Shown in pieces: positions 35,779-44,319 of a DNA stretch of 64,000 nt. Location of the stretch: assembly GCA_964428345.1 (NCBI GenBank), contig CAYRYD010000004.1:155241-219240 (forward strand), in the 5' to 3' direction. This DNA comes from JABDMH01 sp964428345. GTDB taxonomy: Bacteria; Bacteroidota; Bacteroidia; Chitinophagales; Saprospiraceae. The position numbers were made by a program, and so were the translations under genes. Position 1 is the first letter of the stretch, and the number at the start of each line of letters is the position of its first letter. The notes below the pieces were generated by a model. The model worked only from the letters and a program-made list of their open reading frames with translations, ran no database searches and was not told the DNA's origin.

Positions 35779-36558
35779 TTACAGAATCTGGTACTGGTCT
35801 GCATCGTTTAGGAACGGCAAATCCTGCCGGATCAATTCCAACTGGACCCCATCCAGGGTGACTATTCCCGTCATCTCCCGTTCTTCCAGCGCCAAGATGG
35901 TTTCGCCAAGAGGATTGATCACCACCGATGCCCCATCGTAGTAGTGGCGTTCGCCGTCCCAGCCATACCGGTTCAACCCAACCACATAGCATTGGTTTTC
36001 AATGGCCCGGGCAACCAATAGCTGCGACCAGGCGGCAATTCTTTTCTCCGGAAAATTTGCCACAAAAACCATGACATCAGCGTCTTTCCCGACTCTGGTC
36101 CACACCGGAAAACGGACGTCATAGCAAATGAAAGGGTAAAAGTTCCAGCCGGATTTTTCAACCAGCAGCCGTTTGTTGCCGGCCGTGTATACCCGGTCTT
36201 CACCGGCCATGGTAAAAAGATGCTTTTTATCATAGATTCCCCGGATGCCGTCGGGTCCCATCCAGACCAGGCGGTTGTAATAGTAACCCTCTTCCTGGAT
36301 GATCAGACTTCCAGCCAGGTCGCATTGCTTCTGGACGGATGCCTCCTGCATCCATCGTACGGTAGTGCCGTCCATGGTTTCGGCCATGGCTACGGCATTC
36401 ATGGTAAAACCGGTGGTAAACATTTCTGGAAGGAAAATGACGTCAGGTACGGCATCAAGGTCCTGAAGGATATCTTCCAGTTTCAGTAGATTTTTTGCAG
36501 GTTGTTCCCAGGCTATATCCAACTGAACCAGACCAACAGAAAGGGGGGATTTAGGCAT
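35779..36558 (-). CDS. Omega-amidase / nitrilase-family hydrolase (YafV-like)
   Basis: This is a 259-residue cytoplasmic carbon-nitrogen hydrolase. The catalytic triad is Glu45 (FLPEMFTTG), Lys111 or Lys112 (YDKKHLF) and Cys145 (FICYDVRFPVW). The FTTGF and CYDVRFP segments match the omega-amidase (Nit2/YafV) branch. That enzyme hydrolyses alpha-ketoglutaramate and alpha-ketosuccinamate from glutamine and asparagine transamination. It is a single-gene unit between rplY and the NlpC peptidase. A perfect hairpin (GGAATC-TAT-GATTCC, 36647-36661) lies about 90 bp upstream. Confidence 0.9.
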   Translation of the reverse strand: MPKSPLSVGLVQLDIAWEQPAKNLLKLEDILQDLDAVPDVIFLPEMFTTGFTMNAVAMAETMDGTTVRWMQEASVQKQCDLAGSLIIQEEGYYYNRLVWMGPDGIRGIYDKKHLFTMAGEDRVYTAGNKRLLVEKSGWNFYPFICYDVRFPVWTRVGKDADVMVFVANFPEKRIAAWSQLLVARAIENQCYVVGLNRYGWDGERHYYDGASVVINPLGETILALEEREMTGIVTLDGVQLELIRQDLPFLNDADQYQIL

Positions 36559-36688
36559 TGAAGTTTCTTTGACAATTAATAACGCCTAAAAGTAAGGTAA
36601 CTTGCAGCATTGGGACGGATTCTCATCCAAAACCTTCAACCCTTATGGAATCTATGATTCCGTCAACATCAGAACGATTTGGGGCTGA

Positions 36689-37321
36689 TTATTCAGCTGC
36701 CTCAGCCGAAGTACTTTCTTCTGCACCTTCAGCTTCTTCTTCCAGGGCTTCTTCACCCGGACCGGCAGATTTTAATGCCCGTGGTATGGTCACGCTGGCC
36801 AACGGAATGCTGGGATTGTTGAGTACCTCGATCCTGTCGCCAACCACGATGTCGCGCACTCTGACCGACTGGCCCAATCTGAGTTTGGAAATATCCAGAG
36901 TAACCTGTTCAATCAGATTCTCCGGAGTAGTTTTCAATTGGATACGGTGTACTTTTTGCGTGAGTTTACCCCCCGCTTTTACTCCAGGAGCAACTCCTGA
37001 AAAACGGATTGGCACTTCGACTTTGATTTTCCGACCTTCTTCCAGTTTGAGAAAGTCAATATGGAGAATTTCCTCAGTCACCGGATGAAACTGGATCGAT
37101 TTCATGATTGCCGAATGGACTTTACCGTCGATTTCGATATCAGCAACGTAAAAATCGGGGGTATACACCAGGTTTTTCAAATGTTGAGGCTGCACAGAAA
37201 AATGGACATTTTCCTTGCTACCATAGAGCTCACAAGGTACCAGACCGGCTTTTCTGGTAGCTTTGGCTGCCTGTTTACCCGTCTCCGTGCGTAACTCTCC
37301 TTTGATCTTTAATGACTGCAT
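36689..37321 (-). CDS. rplY: Ribosomal protein L25 (general stress protein Ctc form)
   Basis: This is 210-residue bL25 with the N-terminal 5S-rRNA-binding barrel (about 1-95; AATRKAGLVPCELYG, IQFHPVTEEILHIDF) and the C-terminal TL5/Ctc domain. It ends in an acidic, Ala/Glu-rich tail (about 185-210). It lies directly downstream of prs, 60 bp from its stop, with its own promoter overlapping the end of prs. The pairing of prs with rplY is conserved in many bacteria. Confidence 0.96.
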   Translation of the reverse strand: MQSLKIKGELRTETGKQAAKATRKAGLVPCELYGSKENVHFSVQPQHLKNLVYTPDFYVADIEIDGKVHSAIMKSIQFHPVTEEILHIDFLKLEEGRKIKVEVPIRFSGVAPGVKAGGKLTQKVHRIQLKTTPENLIEQVTLDISKLRLGQSVRVRDIVVGDRIEVLNNPSIPLASVTIPRALKSAGPGEEALEEEAEGAEESTSAEAAE

Positions 37322-37360
37322 AATGCCTGAATTTTTTCTCCTTTCTCAAAAATCGGAGCG

Positions 37361-37395
37361 CAAAGATACTTATTTTTCCGCTATCTACCAACAAA
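37361..37395 (-). promoter_or_regulatory. rplY promoter
   Basis: On the minus strand, TTTG (37395-37392) and TATCTTTG (37368-37361) lie 23 bp apart, a full match to the Bacteroidota -33/-7 pattern. The -33 element is inside the last codons of prs. The start codon is 40 bp downstream. Confidence 0.6.
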
Positions 37396-38313
37396 TAATG
37401 CGGCAATCGACTTGTGTTCGTGGGTATTTCTGATGGCCCTGGCAAACAGTTTGGCTGAAGAAAGTACTTTGATCTTGGGCGACTGTTGCCTCAGGGGAAT
37501 GGTATCGGTCACAATCAGCTCGTTCAGTGCCGATTTTTCGATATTCTCGAAGGCTGCACCCGACAGCACCGCATGGGTGCACATCGCCCGCACGGTGTTT
37601 GCTCCCTTATCAAGGAGAGCATCGGCTGCCTTGCAGAGAGTCCCTGCGGTATCTACCAGGTCATCTACCAGAATGACATCCTTATCCTTAACATCACCGA
37701 TCACATAGATGCCGGCAACTTCATTGGGCCGGATGCGGTGCTTATCGCAAATAACCAGCGGTTTGCCAAAATGTACGGCATATTGCCGGGCCCGTTTGAC
37801 CCCCCCGACGTCCGGGCTGGCAAAGATGACCTGATCAAGGTTTTGATTCTCCAGATAATCCGTGTAGATCGCCACGGATTGCAGGTGATCAACGGGAATG
37901 TCAAAAAATCCCTGGATCTGATCGGCATGAAAATCCATCGTCATGATACGGTTGGCTCCCGCTGCTTCCAGCAAATTGGCAATCAGACGGGCAGAGATTG
38001 GCACCCTTGGCTTGTCCTTCCGGTCCTGCCGGGCGTATCCAAAGTATGGAATCACCGCGGTGATATACCCCGCTGACGCCCGTTTTGCCGCATCGATCAT
38101 CAGCAGCAACTCCATCAGGTTTGCCGGTGGTGAAAAAGTACTCTGAATAAAAAAAACGTAAGCTCCTCTTACCGATTCATTGATAACAGGCTGCATTTCA
38201 CCATCGCTAAATCGCTGTACTTCCAGTGCGCCTAAATCAGCTCCATAGAAATCAGCAATCTTTTCCGCCAGATATTGGGAAGAAGTTCCGGAGAATAATT
38301 TAACGTCTTGCAT
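37381..38313 (-). CDS. prs: Ribose-phosphate pyrophosphokinase
   Basis: Prs makes PRPP from ribose-5-phosphate and ATP, feeding nucleotide, His, Trp and NAD synthesis. From the ATG at 38313 it is about 310 residues, the usual size; a longer in-frame opening at 38370 is rejected because a clear promoter lies inside it. Motifs are LFSGTSSQYLAEKIA, RFSDGEMQ, the KDRKDKPRVPIS loop, and the PRPP-binding ILVDDLVDTAGTL. It lies upstream of rplY. Confidence 0.97.
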   Translation of the reverse strand: MQDVKLFSGTSSQYLAEKIADFYGADLGALEVQRFSDGEMQPVINESVRGAYVFFIQSTFSPPANLMELLLMIDAAKRASAGYITAVIPYFGYARQDRKDKPRVPISARLIANLLEAAGANRIMTMDFHADQIQGFFDIPVDHLQSVAIYTDYLENQNLDQVIFASPDVGGVKRARQYAVHFGKPLVICDKHRIRPNEVAGIYVIGDVKDKDVILVDDLVDTAGTLCKAADALLDKGANTVRAMCTHAVLSGAAFENIEKSALNELIVTDTIPLRQQSPKIKVLSSAKLFARAIRNTHEHKSIAALFVGR

Positions 38314-38345
38314 AATTCTCAGCCAGGCCCTTTGTTTAGTTTCGG

Positions 38346-38380
38346 CAAAGGTAAAAAACTCTGTTGCCAAAGTTTACAAA
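38346..38380 (-). promoter_or_regulatory. prs promoter
   Basis: On the minus strand, TTTG (38380-38377) and TACCTTTG (38353-38346) lie 23 bp apart, 33 bp upstream of the prs ATG. This supports the shorter start. Confidence 0.6.
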
Positions 38381-38519
38381 GAAGGGATCAATGCCAGTCA
38401 GGAAATCAATTCACGAACTGATTTGCCGAGTATCTCTTCCGGTTTGTCGAACGAATTCCAAAAATTGCGGTTGAAAACATTAACTTTAAAGACATGTGGG
38501 AAATGAGGATTGACACGAT

Positions 38520-39116
38520 ATGATCTTGACAATAACAAGTTGGTGGTATGGTTTAAGTTCGATAGAACAGATTTTCTGGGGTATTGCTATCATATTTTCC
38601 CTTTTATTCCTGATTCAGTTTGGTCTCAGTATGTTGGGTGCCGAGGTGGAAGCCGATGCGGATGTTGATCTCGATACTGCCCACGGATCCTTCTCCCTGG
38701 ATCCCGCATTTACCCTGCTTAGTGTACGGAGTATTATCGCATTCTTTACATTCTTTGGCTGGATGGGTGTTCTGGCTCTATCCCGGGGCCTCGGATCAAC
38801 ACCGGTGATCCTGATCGCTGGCGGTGCCGGTCTGGCAGCCATGTTTACGGTAGCTTACCTGATGTATTTTTTTTCGAGGCTGGCTGAAGAGGGTAATGCT
38901 GACCTCACAGAACTGATCTATAAAAATGCCACGGTCTATCTGACCATTCCGGAAAGACGGCGGGGAAAAGGTAAAGTACACGTAACCCTGCGCAATTCCC
39001 TGCGCGAAATGGATGCTGTGACTGAAGGAGAGCGGCTGGAAACCGGCCAATCGGTAAAAATTGTAGAAATTATTGAAGACAATGTATTGGTTGTGGAACC
39101 GGTGGAAATTTTTTGA
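38520..39116 (+). CDS. NfeD-like membrane protein
   Basis: This is a 198-residue protein with three predicted membrane helices (about 12-38, 63-85, 90-115) and a C-terminal OB-fold-like domain (about 130-198) typical of short NfeD proteins (YuaF/YqiJ type). These partner flotillins in membrane microdomains. An acidic linker (EVEADADVDLD) follows helix 1. It precedes the flotillin gene by 21 bp on the same strand, the classic gene pair. No serine-protease NfeD domain is present. Confidence 0.85.
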   Translation: MILTITSWWYGLSSIEQIFWGIAIIFSLLFLIQFGLSMLGAEVEADADVDLDTAHGSFSLDPAFTLLSVRSIIAFFTFFGWMGVLALSRGLGSTPVILIAGGAGLAAMFTVAYLMYFFSRLAEEGNADLTELIYKNATVYLTIPERRRGKGKVHVTLRNSLREMDAVTEGERLETGQSVKIVEIIEDNVLVVEPVEIF

Positions 39117-39137
39117 TCTTTTAAAACTCCCATTAAA

Positions 39138-40559
39138 ATGACAATGACGCTTTATTTTATATTAGGGCTGGTGATCCTGGTCATCTCGACCGCGGTATTT
39201 CTGGTATCCAGATACCGGCGCTGCCCCTCTGACAAGATACTGGTGATTTACGGAAAAACCGGAAAGGGAAGTGCCAAATGCCTGGCAGGTGGTGCAGCTT
39301 TTGTCTGGCCCGTCATTCAGGATTATCAATACCTGGATCTTTCTCCCATATCAATCGATGTGGATTTGCGAAACGCCCTGAGCCGGCAAAATATCCGGGT
39401 CAATGTGCCATCCCGCTTTACGGTAGCGATATCCAACGATGAAGGTACGATGCTCAATGCTGCAGAAAGATTACTGGGTAAAAGCATGGAATCGATCCGC
39501 GATATCGCCAAGGACATCATTTTCGGACAGTTGAGACTGGTGGTGGCAACAATGGACATTGAAGAGATCAATGCTGACCGCGACAAATTTTTATCCAATG
39601 TCGCCTCCAATGTAGGTAGCGAGCTGAAGAAAATCGGACTCACCCTGATCAACGTCAATATCACAGACATCGAAGATGAATCCGGTTATATTGAAGCCCT
39701 GGGTAAAGAGGCCGCCGCTCATGCCATCAACGAAGCCAAAGTAAGGGTGGCTGAGAAAAATCGTGAGGGTTCTATCGGCCAGGCCCGCGCCAATAAAGAA
39801 ATGCGAATCGAGGTGGCCAAAGCGGATGCCGATGCCCAGGTGGGAGAAGCAGAAGCGAAAGCCAAGTCGGTCGAAGGCGAAAACAAAGCCCAGATCCTGA
39901 TTGCCCAGTCTGAAGCGCTTAAAAGAGAGGCAGAAGCCGAAGCCCTCAAGAGAGCCATGGCCGCCGAAAAAATTCAGGCTGCGAAGGCCCTTCTGGAAGC
40001 ATATGAAGCCGAAAAAGAAGCCGAAAAGGCCAGAGCTTCGCGTGAACTGGCCTCTAAAGAAGCCGATATTATTGTCACCGCTGAAATCGCGAAACGTAAA
40101 GCGACCATTGATGCCGAAGCCGAAGCCGAAAAGGCGCGACGGGAAGCTCAGGGTCAGGCTGACGCCATTTATGCTATGAAAGAAGCTGAAGCCCGGGGTT
40201 TGCTGGAAATTCTCCAACGACAAGCCGAAGGTTTTGACAAAATTGTCGGCGCTACCGGTGGTAATACCAAAGATGCCGTTTTGATGCTGATCGCTGATAA
40301 ACTCGAAGAACTGGTAAAAACACAGGTGGATGCCATCAAGAACCTGAAAATTGACAAAGTGACCGTCTGGGAAGGGGGATCTCAAAACGGTGAAGGTAAT
40401 GCCACCTCCAAATTTGTATCCAGCCTTTATAAATCAATTCCTCCCCTGCAGGATCTGTTTAAAATGGCTGGTATGGATTTACCAACCTATCTGGGTAGCA
40501 GTGACGAGGAGGCTGAAGTGACCGAGGTTAAGGAAAAGACCAACGGTGCACCCAAGTGA
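39138..40559 (+). CDS. Flotillin-family (SPFH) protein
   Basis: This is a 473-residue flotillin: an N-terminal membrane helix (about 3-24), an SPFH/PHB domain (about 30-210, including TEC-like INVNITDIEDESGYIE), and a long Ala/Glu/Lys-rich coiled coil (about 195-360). A C-terminal domain follows (FDKIVGATGGNTKDAVLML) with an acidic tail. Flotillins assemble into large cage-like oligomers on the cytoplasmic face and organise membrane domains and fluidity. It pairs with the NfeD-like gene upstream. Confidence 0.94.
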   Translation: MTMTLYFILGLVILVISTAVFLVSRYRRCPSDKILVIYGKTGKGSAKCLAGGAAFVWPVIQDYQYLDLSPISIDVDLRNALSRQNIRVNVPSRFTVAISNDEGTMLNAAERLLGKSMESIRDIAKDIIFGQLRLVVATMDIEEINADRDKFLSNVASNVGSELKKIGLTLINVNITDIEDESGYIEALGKEAAAHAINEAKVRVAEKNREGSIGQARANKEMRIEVAKADADAQVGEAEAKAKSVEGENKAQILIAQSEALKREAEAEALKRAMAAEKIQAAKALLEAYEAEKEAEKARASRELASKEADIIVTAEIAKRKATIDAEAEAEKARREAQGQADAIYAMKEAEARGLLEILQRQAEGFDKIVGATGGNTKDAVLMLIADKLEELVKTQVDAIKNLKIDKVTVWEGGSQNGEGNATSKFVSSLYKSIPPLQDLFKMAGMDLPTYLGSSDEEAEVTEVKEKTNGAPK

Positions 40560-40655
40560 CAGCCTGGCAAATCCGTTTGATCATACCGGGCATCGAAATG
40601 CTCGCTGGCACCTATCAGCTGATCAATTTGCAGTCTAAACCGGCCTGAGATCGAT

Positions 40656-40663
40656 TATCTTTG
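40656..40663 (+). promoter_or_regulatory. Candidate -7 element of the EamA transporter gene
   Basis: TATCTTTG matches TAnnTTTG, with TTTG at 40627-40630. It overlaps an upstream in-frame TTG at 40661, so the gene should start later, at the TTG at 40685. Confidence 0.45.
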
Positions 40664-40684
40664 CGCCCTCAATCGATCACAGGT

Positions 40685-41551
40685 TTGTCAAGACAACGTT
40701 TAAACTGGATTCTGTTATTAGGCCTTGCCACCGTTTGGGGAAGCTCTTTTTTCCTGATCAAGAAGGCATTGATCGCCCTGCATCCGGTACAAATGGCCAG
40801 TCTGCGCCTGAGCATCGCCGGACTTGCCCTGAGTCCTTTCTTTTTCCGGCAAGTTAAAGGCCTGGACATCAGGGAAATCAAGTATTTGCTGGCTGTCGGT
40901 CTGGCTGGCAGTGCTATTCCTGCCTTTTGTTATGGCTTTGCTCAAACTCATATTTCCAGCGCGGTGACCGGTATGCTCAATTCGCTGACCCCCTTGTTTA
41001 CCCTGGTGATCGGAGTGCTGTTTTTTGCTTTTCGGACTCAGCCCCGGAATATCCTGGGAGTTGTGATCGGATTACTGGGAGCCCTGCTTCTGGTTATCCA
41101 GGCGATCGAAGGGCCTTTAACCACCAATCTTTTCTATGCTGGTCTGGTGGTATTCGGAACGATGTGCTATGCCACCAGCGGCAATGTCGTCGCCCGGTTT
41201 TTACCGCACCGGAAATCCACTTCCATCAGTATCCTCGCCTACGTAATGCTGATGCCTATTGCCCTTATCATTCTGTTTAGTACCGATTTTATCCACCGGC
41301 TTCAGACAGAGCCCCGGATCTACCTTTCCCTGGCAGCTGTCAGCGCACTGGCGATCTTTGGCACCGCCATCGCCAGTATTTTCTATTTTATGCTGGTCCA
41401 ACGCACGACGGCCCTGTTTGCAGCTATGGTCACCTACCTGATACCGGTCGTTGCGACCCTGCTCGGATTTTTTGACGGTGAACCCATTTCCATCATGCAT
41501 GGTGCAGGCCTCTTATTGATTATCTCCGGTGTTTACCTGTCGAGACAATAA
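40685..41551 (+). CDS. EamA/DMT-family transporter
   Basis: This is a membrane protein of about 288 residues with ten predicted helices in two EamA repeats, of the drug/metabolite transporter superfamily. The N-terminal signature is LATVWGSSFFLIKKAL, with PVQMASLRLSIAG typical of repeat 1. Such proteins export amino acids or small metabolites; the substrate is not predictable. The TTG at 40685 is chosen as start because the upstream TTG (40661) overlaps a promoter element. It is convergent with the carbonic-anhydrase-like gene. Confidence 0.87.
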   Translation: MSRQRLNWILLLGLATVWGSSFFLIKKALIALHPVQMASLRLSIAGLALSPFFFRQVKGLDIREIKYLLAVGLAGSAIPAFCYGFAQTHISSAVTGMLNSLTPLFTLVIGVLFFAFRTQPRNILGVVIGLLGALLLVIQAIEGPLTTNLFYAGLVVFGTMCYATSGNVVARFLPHRKSTSISILAYVMLMPIALIILFSTDFIHRLQTEPRIYLSLAAVSALAIFGTAIASIFYFMLVQRTTALFAAMVTYLIPVVATLLGFFDGEPISIMHGAGLLLIISGVYLSRQ

Positions 41552-41616
41552 GTCAGGAAGGATTTGTTGATCGGATGGCCTTCAGATGACAAATTCTGAC
41601 CGGGATCTCCGGTTGT

Positions 41617-42129
41617 TTACTTATACCACGCTGAATACATCAGATAATTGTTGGCAATCCGTGAGATATTCTGCTGAAATACTTCGGGAGAGAGTGCCTT
41701 AACCTTTTTGGCAGGAATACCGGCATAAATATAGCCGGATTCACAGACCGTTCGCTCCAGCACTACCGAACCAGCTGCAATCAGACAATTCTTTTCAATA
41801 ATACAATGATCCATAACGATGGCACCCATGCCAATCAGGACCTGCTCCTCGATCTGGCAACCATGCACGATAGCATTGTGACCGATAGAAACCTGATCTC
41901 CGATCCAGGTTTCCGACTGTTCAAAAGTACAATGCAGAACGGCTCCATCCTGAATATTAACCCGGTTGCCAATCCTGATCTTGTTGACATCGCCCCGGAT
42001 CACCGCGTTGAACCAGACCGAACATTCATCTCCCATTATTACATCACCGACGATGGTTGCATTGTCAGCGATATAGCAATCCGTTCCCCACCGGGGTGTA
42101 AATCCTCTGACCGAAATGATGGAAGGCAT
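41617..42129 (-). CDS. Gamma-class carbonic anhydrase-like hexapeptide protein
   Basis: This is a 170-residue left-handed beta-helix protein (about six hexapeptide coils) of the gamma-CA/YrdA-PaaY group. Three His ligands for a catalytic metal occur at VLHCTFE and GHNAIVHGCQ, in the expected pattern. The active trimer would hydrate CO2 or serve an unknown role; many family members lack measured activity. It stands alone, with a -7 element 63 bp upstream. Confidence 0.9.
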   Translation of the reverse strand: MPSIISVRGFTPRWGTDCYIADNATIVGDVIMGDECSVWFNAVIRGDVNKIRIGNRVNIQDGAVLHCTFEQSETWIGDQVSIGHNAIVHGCQIEEQVLIGMGAIVMDHCIIEKNCLIAAGSVVLERTVCESGYIYAGIPAKKVKALSPEVFQQNISRIANNYLMYSAWYK

Positions 42130-42191
42130 TGAAAAACAAGTTTTTATGTGGTAAAATAATCATAGAATTTCACCGGGCATCATGAGATACG

Positions 42192-42199
42192 CAAAAGTA
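42192..42199 (-). promoter_or_regulatory. Candidate -7 element of the gamma-CA-like gene
   Basis: TACTTTTG on the minus strand matches TAnnTTTG, 63 bp upstream of the ATG. No clear -33 element is visible. Confidence 0.4.
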
Positions 42200-42245
42200 C
42201 GAATTACCGTAGAGACCCTAAACTGACCTCTTACAGCCTTCACTA

Positions 42246-42273
42246 AAAAAAGAGATTCAAAAATCTCCTTTTT
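42246..42273. terminator. Terminator-like hairpin between divergent genes
   Basis: GAGATT (42252-42257) and AATCTC (42262-42267) form a perfect stem with loop CAAA, flanked by an A-run (42245-42250) and a T-run (42269-42273). It lies between the two divergent promoters, where no transcript obviously ends, so it may insulate them or block read-through. Confidence 0.4.
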
Positions 42274-42303
42274 GACTACCTTTCGATCTCCTGACTTCCG
42301 CCC

Positions 42304-42588
42304 ATGAATTTTTTCTGGATATTATGGGGTTTTGACGCCGTAATTACGATGGTGGTTCTCTATTTTTTCGTGACCGGCCTTGCAGACGGGTCGATTACTT
42401 CAGCTAATCTTGGTATCTGGTTTATTCTTTTGCTCCTGGTAGCCGCTGTACTGGGAGGCAGTCTATTGTTGAAAGCCAGCGAACATCTGACTATAGCTAA
42501 AATATTGTTGGCTGTACTCGCCGTGCCGGGATTGATTTACCTGCTGTTTATCCTGCTGGTGGTCATCGGAAAACCCCGGTGGAACTGA
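42304..42588 (+). CDS. Small three-helix membrane protein of unknown function
   Basis: This is a 94-residue, very hydrophobic protein with three predicted membrane helices (about 5-25, 36-56, 66-88) and short polar loops; it ends VVIGKPRWN. Similar short proteins occur widely in Bacteroidota, some with unhelpful transporter-permease names. There is no catalytic motif. A near-consensus -7 element (TACCTTTC, 42277-42284) lies 19 bp upstream. It is convergent with the TraB-type gene and appears monocistronic. Confidence 0.78.
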   Translation: MNFFWILWGFDAVITMVVLYFFVTGLADGSITSANLGIWFILLLLVAAVLGGSLLLKASEHLTIAKILLAVLAVPGLIYLLFILLVVIGKPRWN

Positions 42589-42635
42589 AATTCCCTACAA
42601 GCAAGAGAATCTGATTTGCTGCGATGCCCCCGGCA

Positions 42636-43592
42636 CTAACTACCCCCAATCGTAAACCGGACGGGGGTTAGACGGAGACCCTCTTTCATGAGCAGGCGAA
42701 TGACTCCGTAATCGCCAGCCAGATGTCCTGCACCCACCGCAAAAAAGGTAGGCTTTTCTGTGATCTTCCGGCTTATGATCGGAATCCAGTTGGTATTCCG
42801 GTTGTCGAGCAATATATGCCGGTATACATTGGTGGTTGGATCACTGTTGAGCAACTGATCCAGTTTGACCAGATCCTGTTGCTTGTAGTAGTAAACCAGG
42901 GTGTCCATCATCCCGGCTTCTTCTTCGTCAGAAGAAAGGCTGGTGACCAGCATCTGAGCCTGTGCGCGGTAAGGTATACTGTCAAAAATGCTCATCTGAT
43001 ACTCTACGGTTTCCAGGCCATCGACGGGCTTATTCTGCTTTTTAGCCATTTCGATCAATTCCAACTCGTATGACCTGATTTCATCCATGTTCAGACTTCC
43101 TCCGGAAAACATGTCTTCTGAAGTAAAAATGGTGAGGAACATCGGTTTAACCCGTTCGAAAAGAAAGAATGGAATGCCCATTTTTTCAAAATGATCTTTG
43201 ACGAGCTTATACTCATCAGGTGTGAGAAGATCCTGTAGAGTCGTATCATTTTTCATCAGTGCCTTTTGCAGCAATGCGATTTGACTGCCGATATCCATGG
43301 CATCTTCAAGGTCAATCTCGAGCACCAGCTCTTCAGTACTTTTCAGGGCACTGTCCATTTCCGGTGTAAAAAAATAGGCCCCCTGCTCGATCATGTGTAT
43401 CGTTCCAAAGAGATAGGACGTCTTGACATTTTCTCCTTCAATTTTCCAGAGCAGGGCAGATGCCAGATCCGTTTCTGTTTCAGTGACCGTTGGGGTGACC
43501 ACCGGTAAGGTTCTGGCTGACTTGCAACCAACAAGAAGTATTACCACCCATACCAGAAGGGGAAACCGTTCAAACTTCATCAGTGGAATCAT
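42636..43592 (-). CDS. TraB/GumN-family lipoprotein
   Basis: This is a 318-residue protein of the TraB/GumN family with a lipoprotein signal (lipobox VILLVGC). The first family motif is YLFGTIHMIEQGA; the second is AVGAGHLAGDYGVIRLL near the C-terminus. The fold relates to TIKI proteases (which hold paired GxxH motifs), but activity in bacterial members is mostly unproven. The ATG at 43592 overlaps the rlmB stop as ATGA, so it is translationally coupled. It is the last gene of the nucleotide-sugar/export operon. Confidence 0.9.
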   Translation of the reverse strand: MIPLMKFERFPLLVWVVILLVGCKSARTLPVVTPTVTETETDLASALLWKIEGENVKTSYLFGTIHMIEQGAYFFTPEMDSALKSTEELVLEIDLEDAMDIGSQIALLQKALMKNDTTLQDLLTPDEYKLVKDHFEKMGIPFFLFERVKPMFLTIFTSEDMFSGGSLNMDEIRSYELELIEMAKKQNKPVDGLETVEYQMSIFDSIPYRAQAQMLVTSLSSDEEEAGMMDTLVYYYKQQDLVKLDQLLNSDPTTNVYRHILLDNRNTNWIPIISRKITEKPTFFAVGAGHLAGDYGVIRLLMKEGLRLTPVRFTIGGS

Positions 43593-44314
43593 GATCTGTT
43601 TTTATGTATTTCATATAATATAATGCCGGCAGCCACGGAAACGTTTAAAGAAGCGGTTTTCCCGGCCTGGGGAATAAAAAAAAGATGATCAAAATAGATC
43701 TTCAGATTGCGGTCAATACCTTGTCCTTCCGCACCCATTACAACGGCCAGCGATCCCCTGAGATCCAATTCGGAAAGTGCGACATCGCCCCGGGCGTCAG
43801 CCCCAAGGACTTTAAAATCATGCTGACCAAGGTACTCGATCGCCGAAGCAATATTCTTTACCCGGCACACAGGCAGGTGGGCCAAAGCCCCGGCAGAAGC
43901 CTTGACTGCTATCTCGTTAAGTGGAGCCGTTTTTTTACCCGGTAAAACAATCGCGTGAGCTCCAAATACTTCCGCTGACCGGGCAATGGCCCCAAGATTT
44001 CGAACATCCTGAATTCCATCGAGCAGCATCAGCACCGGTTCGATCCCTGCATCCAGCCACCGGGGAACCAATTCTTCCAATACAGCATAGTCAATGACCG
44101 ATGAAAGGGCATAGATCCCCTGATGATTTCCCCTGATTTCGAGGTCCAGCTTTGATCTGGGAATCCGGTTGAGCGGTATACCCCGGTCTTTACACAACTG
44201 TCTGACTTCCTTTTCAAATTCTCCGCTTACCGTGTCCTGGATGAATACCCGTTCGATGCGGTGGCTACTGCGAAGAGCTTCCAGCACCGGATTGCGACCA
44301 AAAATCTTTTCCAT
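43589..44314 (-). CDS. rlmB: 23S rRNA (guanosine-2'-O)-methyltransferase RlmB-type
   Basis: This is a SpoU/TrmH-family methyltransferase of 241 residues: an N-terminal substrate-binding domain (about 1-75, MEKIFGRNPVLEAL) and a knotted SAM-binding domain (DGIQDVRNLGAIARSA, VVMGAEGQGI, VSVAAGIILYE). RlmB 2'-O-methylates G2251 of 23S rRNA. It starts 5 nt after the SLBB export gene and overlaps the TraB-type gene by 4 nt. It sits oddly inside an envelope polysaccharide operon. Confidence 0.93.
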   Translation of the reverse strand: MEKIFGRNPVLEALRSSHRIERVFIQDTVSGEFEKEVRQLCKDRGIPLNRIPRSKLDLEIRGNHQGIYALSSVIDYAVLEELVPRWLDAGIEPVLMLLDGIQDVRNLGAIARSAEVFGAHAIVLPGKKTAPLNEIAVKASAGALAHLPVCRVKNIASAIEYLGQHDFKVLGADARGDVALSELDLRGSLAVVMGAEGQGIDRNLKIYFDHLFFIPQAGKTASLNVSVAAGIILYEIHKNRS

Positions 44315-44319
44315 ATTGG

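Noticed and set aside
39591..40385. Long antisense open frame of 264 codons opposite the flotillin gene
   Set aside because: It mirrors the Ala/Glu-rich coiled coil of flotillin, giving a repetitive Phe/Gly/Leu-rich product, which is typical of a shadow frame.
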